From contig JAUUZS010000081.1 in assembly GCA_030589835.1 (NCBI GenBank), positions 1 to 10,895 on the forward strand: 10,895 nt of DNA, written 5' to 3'. The translations under genes were made by a program, and so were the position numbers. Positions within the stretch are counted from its first letter, which is position 1, and every line of letters starts with the position of its first letter. The notes beneath the pieces are model-generated. The model saw only the letters and a program-made list of their open reading frames with translations, was not told the DNA's origin and searched no databases. Source of the stretch: Cyclobacteriaceae bacterium. Lineage in GTDB: Bacteria; Bacteroidota; Bacteroidia; Cytophagales; Cyclobacteriaceae. Positions 1 through 6,541 of the stretch are shown here, piece after piece.

Positions 1-27
1 AATGAAGAAATCGTTGATATGTTATGA
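1..27 (+). CDS. C-terminal end of an upstream gene (partial)
   Basis: Reading from base 1 gives eight codons (NEEIVDML) and a TGA stop at 25-27. The stop overlaps the ATG of the next gene in an ATGA arrangement, so the two genes are probably translationally coupled. Too little is present to name the product. Because the downstream gene encodes a small membrane protein of the kind often found behind ECF-type sigma factors in Bacteroidota, a sigma factor is a reasonable guess, but that is inference only. Confidence 0.55.
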   Translation, partial: NEEIVDML

Positions 28-443
28 GTTCAGAAGATATTAAAAAAGACCCATTCATAAAGTCAATATTTGACGAAGCAGGAGTAGCGCAACCATCTGG
101 TAAATTCACCGGCCAGATTATCAGCGCCATAAAAGCTCAATCGAAAGAAAGCCCTTTTGTATACAAACCCATTATAAGTAAAAATGCCTGGCTGGTCATG
201 GCATTTTTGGTGGGTTCCTTATTTATTTATCTTTTAACAGGAAATGCTGAAGCGGGACAAGGCATTAATTTGTATGGATTTTCCTTAAATATGGATACAT
301 CATTTATTAAAGAATTCTTTGGCAGATTTGCATTTTCTTTCGAGTTATCACCTATTTTGAAAACATCATTTCTCGCATTAATTGTATTTACCATTTCCAA
401 CCTCATCATTTTTGAGTTGAGGAGTCGATCATTTTTTAAGTAG
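24..443 (+). CDS. Small two-helix membrane protein, possibly anti-sigma-like
   Basis: This 139-residue protein has a charged cytoplasmic-looking N-terminus (residues 1-50, with KFTGQIISAI at 27-36), a hydrophobic helix at about 55-71, a soluble loop of about 40 residues, and a second hydrophobic helix at about 114-131 followed by a short basic tail. It has no signal peptide, no enzyme motif and no zinc-binding HxxxCxxC motif. The ATG at 24 overlaps the upstream stop, which supports this start and suggests coupling. Bacteroidota often carry a small membrane protein with an N-terminus of this sort (a PS.xFT..I-like segment) just behind an ECF sigma factor gene. That is from memory of the pattern, so the anti-sigma role is inference. 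The coding region looks real and intact; the function is unknown. Confidence 0.75.
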   Translation: MSSEDIKKDPFIKSIFDEAGVAQPSGKFTGQIISAIKAQSKESPFVYKPIISKNAWLVMAFLVGSLFIYLLTGNAEAGQGINLYGFSLNMDTSFIKEFFGRFAFSFELSPILKTSFLALIVFTISNLIIFELRSRSFFK

Positions 444-476
444 TGAAATGAGCATTCATGATTAATTTCAAGTAAT

Positions 477-658
477 AACCTGAGTTCAATTAATAATTTT
501 TTGTTATCACAGTCCAAATCAATATTCTGCGTCATTGCGAAAAATTTTAGGCATTAAAATTTTGTGGCAATCTCATCCCATGGGGGAGACTGCCACGAAA
601 ACTCCATTACTTTCCGTTTTCTCGCAGTGACGTAGATTTTATTGATCAAACTCAGGTT
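477..658. repeat. Nested palindromic repeat (REP/MITE-like) between convergent genes
   Basis: Several inverted-repeat layers lie one inside another. The outermost is a perfect 10-bp pair, AACCTGAGTT at 477-486 and AACTCAGGTT at 649-658; similarity continues imperfectly inward to about 497 and 638. Next is CGTCATTGCGA at 530-540 against TCGCAGTGACG at 622-632 (10 of 11 pair). Inside that, GTGGCA at 564-569 pairs with TGCCAC at 591-596 and TCTC at 571-574 with GAGA at 586-589, closing on the palindrome CCCATGGG at 577-584. A side hairpin, AAAATTTTA at 541-549 with TAAAATTTT at 555-563, lies in the left arm. The CGTCATTGCGA...GCAATCTC theme resembles dispersed palindromic repeats that I recall from many bacterial genomes. 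No coding sequence is present. Position between two convergent gene ends fits such elements, and as RNA it could fold on either strand and help end transcription. Confidence 0.8.
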
Positions 659-666
659 GATAAGCT

Positions 667-1458
667 TTATTCAGCATTCCTGGAATTACTCCCCGCAACA
701 CAAAAATATTCCGGAAGTAAATCAGCTAGTGGGTTTGAACCGGCATCACAAAAACCTGCTGGATTATGTTGTCTCCAGCCTTCGGCAAACTCCCACTGCC
801 CTGACAATTCCCCCATTTCGTGCCCAAAGCCTTTCATGATTTCCAGGTAGGCATTAAAGCCCTGGCTGCGGTCGAGCCATTCTTTTTGGCTCCTGTGCTC
901 AGCAAGCATGTCCGTTTTTTCTTTCAAAACTTCATTAATATTTATAAAAATATCCGGATAAACCGTATGGTTGAGTCCGTCCTTGTTTTCGTGGGGTTGG
1001 GCATGATAGACAGCAACATCATTGTGAACAGGCGCTGTTGGGGGATCTACAGGAAAATTTGGCATTCCCCGTGAAAAAGCCGCCGTAATGGCCAAGCGAC
1101 AAGTATTGGTATGATCTTCCATATAGTCTTCCGGAGAGGGTATCAATAGAATATCGGGAGCCACATCGCGAAGGACTGAACTTAATTTTGCCAAAAGCTC
1201 TTTTGTATAAAAAATTTCCAAATCCGGAACAAGAGGTGGGTGAAATTTTGCCTCGATGCGCTGTGCTGCTCTTTTCGCTTCTGCCAAGCGCATAGCAACA
1301 ATTGTCTCTGAATCGTACTCCGCTGTACCGCATGAACCATTGGCGACATTCATATAATGAATATCACATCCTGCTTTTGCCAGCAGGATCAGGGTTCCGC
1401 TCATACCAAATTCAATATCATCCGGGTGGGCTGCTATAGCAAAAATACGTTTATTCAT
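667..1458 (-). CDS. PIG-L/LmbE family zinc-dependent deacetylase
   Basis: This 263-residue protein starts with a beta strand running into AHPDD (residues 10-14), the family signature in which the His and second Asp bind zinc and the first Asp acts as general base. The third zinc ligand is probably His116 in PEDYMEDHTNT (109-119). Family members such as BshB, MshB and eukaryotic PIG-L remove the acetyl group from N-acetylglucosamine conjugates; the substrate here is not evident. The N-terminal two thirds are the Rossmann-like catalytic fold. The C-terminal part (HRSQKEWLDRSQG at 188-200, then EGWRQH and NPLADLL) looks like the form of the family found beside NagB-like genes rather than the shorter BshB form. 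There is no signal peptide, so it is likely cytoplasmic. It lies 107 bp downstream of the NagB-like gene on the same strand and is probably cotranscribed. The ATG at 1458 is preceded by an A-rich stretch containing AAGAA. Confidence 0.9.
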   Translation of the reverse strand: MNKRIFAIAAHPDDIEFGMSGTLILLAKAGCDIHYMNVANGSCGTAEYDSETIVAMRLAEAKRAAQRIEAKFHPPLVPDLEIFYTKELLAKLSSVLRDVAPDILLIPSPEDYMEDHTNTCRLAITAAFSRGMPNFPVDPPTAPVHNDVAVYHAQPHENKDGLNHTVYPDIFININEVLKEKTDMLAEHRSQKEWLDRSQGFNAYLEIMKGFGHEMGELSGQWEFAEGWRQHNPAGFCDAGSNPLADLLPEYFCVAGSNSRNAE

Positions 1459-1565
1459 CTGTTCTTTTTTTTAATAATCAGCTATTTGCAAGAGCATATA
1501 ATCATCCACTTTTGTTTCCATAATTTGCTCCGGTCCTGCCTCGCCAGGCGGCAATACAGGTAATG

Positions 1566-2492
1566 TTAGTGCATTTCTATTTCACAGGTCCCAATGGCTC
1601 CGCGATAATAATTAAACTGTACATTGGAATGATCTGCCAATAGTGACATCGGAACAGAGGAATCGGAAATCCCTTTGGAAATCATCAATGCGGTCAATCT
1701 CATGCCAAAGGGGTTGTCGTGATGGCCAGGATGCCAAATAGACACTTTCTCAGCTTTCCAGGTCTCGGCAGGACCTACAGTAACCGCCTGATTTGGAACA
1801 TTTTGTACAGCACCCCCACCGGAGGTACGGGCATTTTGCATCAGCGTCAGGGGGTGCAGATCAACAACCCTTGTGCCGAGCTTGCGGTACACCTCAGGAG
1901 ACGGAGGGGCATCGATATATTTCCCTTCACGCTTTGGAGGGTCGTTAAAAGCCCAGTGCTTTACTTCTCCCTGACCTCCCTGCATGACTACACAACGCGC
2001 CTGATTCCAACTTTCGATATATTTTGAAGCGTCAGCTGCCGGAAAATGCAGGTTCTCCTTTGGCATGGCCAGATCTGGCCGTATGCGATCAAAGCACAAT
2101 TCCATGTCGGCTTTGGCAAAACCCAAAGGGAAGTCCATGCCTGTTTCCTTTCCATTCACAACCCATTCATCCATTCCCCAGAAGTGGCAATTTTTTAGCG
2201 AAATATTCAATTCATTGACCAACTGAGCCACCAATGGGAGCTGTTCGGTCGGGCCAATCGGCCCGCAGATCCCAGCCGGTTTGCTTTCTGTCGCCTGCTG
2301 CCAGGCATTGATATATTCCAGGGCTTCGGCAAGGAAAAACTCCTGGAGCGTATCAAACATCCGGATTTTAAACCCTTCCCTGGACAACTGACTAATATCC
2401 CGCTCGGATAAAGAGGCTGCGTCATCTAATAATTCTTTGTCAAGGGTTGTATAATCCCACCATTCAGGAGCCAACTTACTGCGTGTTCTCAT
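1566..2492 (-). CDS. NagB-family protein (glucosamine-6-phosphate deaminase-like)
   Basis: This 308-residue protein matches the NagB/6-phosphogluconolactonase fold by motif order: phosphate-loop-like [17 protein letters not shown] (76-92), GMDEW (106-110) at the position of the NagB D72 base region, [15 protein letters not shown] (172-186) for the GxGxDGHIAFNEP loop, and [19 protein letters not shown] (235-253) for the late TVG strand. NagB converts glucosamine-6-phosphate to fructose-6-phosphate and ammonia. Compared with E. coli NagB, His143 is kept (His179), but the residue aligned with Asp141 is Val177 (Glu176 is adjacent) and Glu148 becomes Asp184. It also has about 40 extra N-terminal residues beginning [14 protein letters not shown]. 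It is therefore a divergent branch whose true substrate may differ. It is first in a likely operon with the PIG-L deacetylase. No signal peptide is seen, so it is likely cytoplasmic. Confidence 0.82.
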   Translation of the reverse strand: MRTRSKLAPEWWDYTTLDKELLDDAASLSERDISQLSREGFKIRMFDTLQEFFLAEALEYINAWQQATESKPAGICGPIGPTEQLPLVAQLVNELNISLKNCHFWGMDEWVVNGKETGMDFPLGFAKADMELCFDRIRPDLAMPKENLHFPAADASKYIESWNQARCVVMQGGQGEVKHWAFNDPPKREGKYIDAPPSPEVYRKLGTRVVDLHPLTLMQNARTSGGGAVQNVPNQAVTVGPAETWKAEKVSIWHPGHHDNPFGMRLTALMISKGISDSSVPMSLLADHSNVQFNYYRGAIGTCEIEMH

Positions 2493-2775
2493 CGTATAAT
2501 TATCTTTTTAGGTCTAAAAATTCAATATAGCACATTATTGAAAAACAATCCGCTTTAATTTATAAAGTGGCACCTCATCGATCTGCGGTCACCTCCTACT
2601 CTTTTATTTCCAAAAAAAAAGATTTGTGGTCAGACAAGAAGCAGGCAATTATACCAAGTACTTTTTAACATGTCATACGTTGAAGAAATCGCTCACATTG
2701 TAGATAAAATTTTTTACTTGTGAATACAATTCTAACATTTGGAGTTCAATTTATCAATCAATATACCGCTGCGCT
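2493..2775. other. Divergent intergenic region between nagB-like gene and TonB receptor
   Basis: These 283 bp must hold the promoters for both flanking transcription units, which point away from each other. I see no full match to TTG-N17-23-TAnnTTTG on either strand. An A9 run lies at 2612-2620. A small inverted repeat CTTTA/TAAAG lies at 2553-2567, and two similar segments, GGCACCTC at 2569-2576 and GGTCACCTC at 2587-2595, lie 18 bp apart and could be an operator, though this is weak. No gene is supported here. Confidence 0.5.
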
Positions 2776-5520
2776 ATGAATCTAAAGATTACAGTGAACA
2801 AAATTTTATTGACCCATCTATCGGTCCTGTTTTTATTCCTTAACGTCCATATAGTTTTTGCTCAGGAACAAAAGATTGAAGATACACCGGTAACTGAATC
2901 TTTTTTTGGATTCAGCATGAACATGATTCTCGAAAAGCTTGCTGAGGAATACAAATTCAAGCTTGATTATGACCAGCTCTTATTTGCCAAAAAACCTCTG
3001 CAAGGAATTACTTTTCGAGGTTTGGCCTTAGATGAGGTATTGGAATCCTTATTGTCAGGAAGGGGAGTGCATTATAAATTTGTTGCGAATAACATACTGA
3101 TTATAAGGTCTGAAGAGGAGCCTCTGGAGGTTGTTTATGATCCCACACGGAGTAACTTTACCCTTAGCGGAATGGTGAAAGAAAAAGGAACAGGGGAAAC
3201 ATTGCCCAATGCTGTAGTGATGCTTAAAGGTACCAATAAAGGTACCGTAACAAATTTAGATGGCTTTTTTACACTTTTGAATGTGCCCTCCGATACCTCA
3301 ACGCTAATCGTGAGATATGTCGGCTATGAGCAAACTGAAATCAAACTTAATCCCGGGTTATTGGCCAAGCAACTGGTATTGGAAATTCAATCCATTTCCA
3401 GCCAGCTGGAAGAAGTCGTCATTACGGCAACTAACGAGCAGATGATGAATGTCTCTGAACAAGTCAGTAAAATATCCGTCTCCCCGGCTCAGCTGGCAAA
3501 ACTTCCAAGCCTTGGTGAAAAAGACATCTTCAGATCATTGCAATTGCTTCCCGGCATCAGCGGGACAAACGAAACTTCGTCAGGGTTGTACGTACGGGGA
3601 GGCACTCCGGATCAAAACCTCAATCTGCTGGACGGATTCACGGTGTATCATGTCGACCACTTCTATGGATTTTTCAGTGCCTTCAACGCAAATGCGATTA
3701 AGGATGTACAACTATACAAAGGAGGATTTGAATCTAAATACGGAGGACGTATTTCGAGTGTTGTGGACCTTACGGGCAAAACCGGTAATACACAAAAATT
3801 TTCAGGAAGTGCCGGAATCAGCGCTATCAGTGCAAACATTGCGCTAGAATTGCCCTTCGATGAAGGCAAAGGATCTGTTTTCTTTGCCGGCAGGAGGTCA
3901 TATACTGATATAATCAAAAGTGGCCTCTACAATAATATATTTGATTTGTTTAATCAGGAATCAGCTACAACAGCCCCAACACAAGGTCCCAGTTCTGGTG
4001 GAAGAGGTGGAGGTGGAGGTGGAGGCAGCAGAAGGTTAACCCAAACAGCTGTAGAGCCTGCCTTTTTTTTCCATGATATAAACGGGAAAATAAGCTATCG
4101 CCCGTCGGACAGGGACATCATTGCCCTCTCAGTATATAATGGAGCAGATAACCTTGATAATTCCCGGGACATGAGTAGCGATAATCTTGATTTTGGAGGT
4201 CAGGGCGATGGGTTTAACAATAGTACAAATGACCTTACCATTTGGGGAAACTGGGGTACCAGCCTGAAATGGGGTCGTCAATGGAACAGCAAATGGTACA
4301 CCAATACCATAGTGGCCTATTCCAACTACTTCAGCAAAAGGGATTTGATTTCGAATACAGAGATCATCAGGGATGACTCTTTGATTGTCAGGAATATGGG
4401 TACCATCGAAGACAATGACCTGAAAGACCTGACATTGAAAATTGATAATGAATATTTATTGAATAGCTCTAATCAACTGGAGTTTGGAGTTCAAATTACC
4501 AATAACGACATATCGTATAACTATACCAGAAACGACACCTTACAGATTTTAAACAGACAGGATAATGGCACTACTTATTCGGCGTATGTGCAGGATCAAT
4601 GGAAACCATTTTCAAAACTCCAATTTATACCTGGCATCCGGGCCACTTATTTTGATGTCACTGACCAGGTATATTTCGAACCCCGAATTTCAGGGTCCTA
4701 CCGGATTAGTCCGAAAATAAGAATTAAGGGAGCCTGGGGCAAATATTACCAATTTGCAACACGGATCATCCGGGAAGACCTTTCGCAAGGCAGTCGTGAT
4801 TTTTGGCTTTTGGCAAACGGCGAAAATACCCCTGCATCCTCATCAACTCATTATATTGCTGGCCTGAGTTACGAAACACCACAATACCTATTTGATGTTG
4901 AGGCATATCATAAAGATTTGACCGGTCTTACCGAATATACACTCAGGTTTGCCGGCCCAAGAACCAGAGAATATGATGAGTTGTTTTACCAGGGCAGCGG
5001 GTACTCCAGGGGCGTAGAATTTTTGGCGCAGAAAAAGGCCGGAAAATATACTGGCTGGGTCAGCTATACCCTTGGAGAAGTAATCTACGACTTTCCGGAA
5101 TTATCAGACGAGCCTTTCGCTGCATTGCACGACCAAACGCACGAATTAAAAATCGTAAATAGCTATACCACAGGCAAATGGGATTTTGCAGCTACATGGA
5201 TTTATGCTACCGGAAAACCCTACACCTCACCAATAGGCACCTATGAAGTGACCCTGTTGGATGGCAACACGCAAAATTATGTGAGCATAGGCGAGAAAAA
5301 TGCATTCAGGTTACCGGATTACCAACGTTTTGACATTTCGGCATCGTATAATTTTAAATTAGGAAAAGCTGATTCACAGCTGGGAATGTCCATTTTCAAT
5401 TTATTTGATCATTCAAATATTTGGTATAAATCTTTTGAAATCATAGAAGATGACCTGGTTGCTACAGATGTGAAAACATTGGGAATTACTCCAAATATAT
5501 TTTTCAACGTCAAATTTTAA
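2776..5520 (+). CDS. TonB-dependent outer-membrane receptor with STN and CarboxypepD_reg-like domains
   Basis: This 914-residue protein has a signal peptide at about 1-29 (hydrophobic core 10-28, likely cleavage after VFA). An STN (secretin/TonB short N-terminal) domain follows at about 45-112, and a carboxypeptidase-regulatory-like beta-sandwich at about 128-203 with NAVVMLKGTNKGTVTNLDGFF-type sequence. A TonB-box-like LEEVVITA sits at 211-218. The plug spans about 225-335 and includes LYVRGGTPDQNLNLLDG at 271-287. A long beta-barrel runs to the C-terminal phenylalanine (FNVKF), typical of Bam-inserted porins. It should move a ligand across the outer membrane using TonB-ExbBD energy; the ligand is unknown. 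There is no SusD-type partner; a DUF4249 lipoprotein follows after 68 bp and is probably cotranscribed. An STN domain often signals to a FecR-type anti-sigma factor, but none is seen in this window. A poly-glycine loop at 411-417 interrupts the early barrel region. Confidence 0.95.
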   Translation: MNLKITVNKILLTHLSVLFLFLNVHIVFAQEQKIEDTPVTESFFGFSMNMILEKLAEEYKFKLDYDQLLFAKKPLQGITFRGLALDEVLESLLSGRGVHYKFVANNILIIRSEEEPLEVVYDPTRSNFTLSGMVKEKGTGETLPNAVVMLKGTNKGTVTNLDGFFTLLNVPSDTSTLIVRYVGYEQTEIKLNPGLLAKQLVLEIQSISSQLEEVVITATNEQMMNVSEQVSKISVSPAQLAKLPSLGEKDIFRSLQLLPGISGTNETSSGLYVRGGTPDQNLNLLDGFTVYHVDHFYGFFSAFNANAIKDVQLYKGGFESKYGGRISSVVDLTGKTGNTQKFSGSAGISAISANIALELPFDEGKGSVFFAGRRSYTDIIKSGLYNNIFDLFNQESATTAPTQGPSSGGRGGGGGGGSRRLTQTAVEPAFFFHDINGKISYRPSDRDIIALSVYNGADNLDNSRDMSSDNLDFGGQGDGFNNSTNDLTIWGNWGTSLKWGRQWNSKWYTNTIVAYSNYFSKRDLISNTEIIRDDSLIVRNMGTIEDNDLKDLTLKIDNEYLLNSSNQLEFGVQITNNDISYNYTRNDTLQILNRQDNGTTYSAYVQDQWKPFSKLQFIPGIRATYFDVTDQVYFEPRISGSYRISPKIRIKGAWGKYYQFATRIIREDLSQGSRDFWLLANGENTPASSSTHYIAGLSYETPQYLFDVEAYHKDLTGLTEYTLRFAGPRTREYDELFYQGSGYSRGVEFLAQKKAGKYTGWVSYTLGEVIYDFPELSDEPFAALHDQTHELKIVNSYTTGKWDFAATWIYATGKPYTSPIGTYEVTLLDGNTQNYVSIGEKNAFRLPDYQRFDISASYNFKLGKADSQLGMSIFNLFDHSNIWYKSFEIIEDDLVATDVKTLGITPNIFFNVKF
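3997..4026 (+). repeat. GGTGGA hexanucleotide tract encoding a poly-Gly loop
   Basis: The unit GGTGGA occurs once at 3997-4002, then, after an AGA codon, three times in tandem at 4006-4023, ending in GGC. It encodes GGR followed by seven glycines (residues 408-417) between a Ser/Thr/Pro-rich stretch and SRR. The unit is two codons long, so slippage would change loop length without breaking the reading frame. The tract probably sits in a flexible barrel loop. Confidence 0.85.
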
Positions 5521-5588
5521 ACGTGGAATACCATCAAAAACCAAGAGAACTCTTCACAATAAGAGATTTGAACATATCATATAAACAA

Positions 5589-6416
5589 ATGAAAAATACA
5601 CTTATATATCTCATTTTTATACTCCTTTTATCTCAGGCATGCACTGACGAAACAGTAGAGGTTCCTTTTACAGAAACGGTTGTGGTTGCCGCTTACTTAT
5701 ATGCCGGAGAGCCGGTTACCAACATCAATATCACTCGCCTTATACCGTTCAATGCAGATTCTACAGAGGTATTTTATATCAATGATGCAGAAATTGACAT
5801 CATTCACAACGACCTTTCTTATCGCCTGGTGCTTTCCGAGGGTGATTCAGGATATTATCATTATCCCGGGGAGGACCTTCAGGTCACCGCAGGCGAGCTT
5901 TATGAATTTCAAATGAATTATTATAACCAGGAAATTGGTGCCCAAACTATTATCCCCGACATACCAGTAGACATTTCCATGACAAGCAGTGAAATATTCA
6001 TCGAGCCGATTTATGAATTCTACGATATGAGAAACAGGAATTTGATCGATGTAGATATCACCTGGGAAAATGATATTGGAGAGTATTATTATTTACTTAT
6101 TGACAATATTGAAACCGATCCTTACCCGATTGATGTATATGGTATTTTGGATGGCTTCGTAGGAGGAAAGAATTTTTCATTCATCACTCAGCCAACACAG
6201 CTGGACGCGTACAGATTACGGGGTATGACCTTACAGCAATATGGAACCCACCGGGTAAAAGTGTATAAGGTCAATCAGGCTTATGCCGATTTGTATGAAT
6301 CCTCTGAACAAGATTCCCGGAACCTGAATGAACCCCTGAGCAACATCACCAATGGATTAGGAATCTTTACTTCCTTTAACAGCGATGACATATTTTTTGA
6401 AGTAAAACTCCCGTAG
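5589..6416 (+). CDS. DUF4249-type lipoprotein partnered with the TonB receptor
   Basis: I start this gene at the ATG at 5589 (275 residues), not the in-frame GTG at 5523, because only from 5589 does the protein open with a proper lipoprotein signal: MKNT, a hydrophobic core, then the lipobox LSQAC with the lipidated Cys at residue 18. The mature part begins TDETVEVPFTETVVVAAYL and goes through beta-rich sequence with INDAEIDI, then a GDSGYYHYPG segment and AGELYEFQMNYYNQEIGAQTIIPD. This matches the DUF4249 pattern as I know it: an Ig-like N-terminal beta domain found behind TonB-dependent receptors in Bacteroidota. The role is probably as a surface or periplasmic accessory of the receptor, analogous in position to SusD but unrelated in sequence; the ligand is unknown. 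A 68-bp gap to the receptor with no clear terminator suggests one operon. Confidence 0.85.
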   Translation: MKNTLIYLIFILLLSQACTDETVEVPFTETVVVAAYLYAGEPVTNINITRLIPFNADSTEVFYINDAEIDIIHNDLSYRLVLSEGDSGYYHYPGEDLQVTAGELYEFQMNYYNQEIGAQTIIPDIPVDISMTSSEIFIEPIYEFYDMRNRNLIDVDITWENDIGEYYYLLIDNIETDPYPIDVYGILDGFVGGKNFSFITQPTQLDAYRLRGMTLQQYGTHRVKVYKVNQAYADLYESSEQDSRNLNEPLSNITNGLGIFTSFNSDDIFFEVKLP

Positions 6417-6541
6417 AAAATCCTTTTCAATAGAAGGTAAAATGGGTATAAAAAAGCCTGGACAGTATGCAGTGAATCAACTTGTATTATTGTCTGGACC
6501 GCCAAAGAACTGAATTATGACATCGCTTTTAGAAGGTGAAT
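6417..6541. other. Short convergent intergenic spacer with a weak hairpin
   Basis: These 125 bp separate the convergent lipoprotein and radical SAM genes. A small stem, CCTTTT with AGAAGG around a CAAT loop (6422-6437), has six pairs including one G-T. It is followed on the minus strand by ATTTTC, which could serve as a weak terminator for the radical SAM gene. There is no good T-run on the plus strand. CTGGAC occurs twice (near 6461 and 6495) with no obvious meaning. No gene is supported. Confidence 0.4.

Noticed and set aside
227..535. Minus-strand open frame of 102 codons
   Set aside because: It lies mostly antisense to the small membrane protein gene and runs into the repeat region; the translation shows no recognisable domain.
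642..839. Plus-strand open frame covering part of the repeat and the PIG-L 3' end
   Set aside because: It begins inside the palindromic repeat and then runs antisense to well-supported deacetylase coding sequence.
1019..1333. Minus-strand 104-codon frame within the PIG-L gene
   Set aside because: It is on the same strand but out of frame with the AHPDD-containing protein, and is a shadow frame.
1535..1551. GC-rich hairpin GCCT/AGGC in the gap between the NagB-like and PIG-L genes, considered as a terminator splitting the operon
   Set aside because: The stem is only four strong pairs plus a wobble, and no T-run follows on the minus strand.
2569..2595. Two GG(T)CACCTC segments as a possible operator
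   Set aside because: Eight to nine bases, two inexact copies, not placed around a recognisable promoter; chance is a fair explanation.
2715..2741. TACTTGTG or AACATTTG as the -7 box of the receptor promoter
   Set aside because: Each misses a fixed position and no TTG lies at an acceptable distance (spacers of 13, 14 or 33 bp).
5523..5588. GTG at 5523 as the start of the DUF4249 gene
   Set aside because: It would add 22 hydrophilic residues before the lipoprotein signal sequence and move the lipobox far from the N-terminus.
6281..6505. Minus-strand 74-codon frame at the end of the DUF4249 gene
   Set aside because: It is partly antisense to the lipoprotein and partly in the spacer, and shows no domain.
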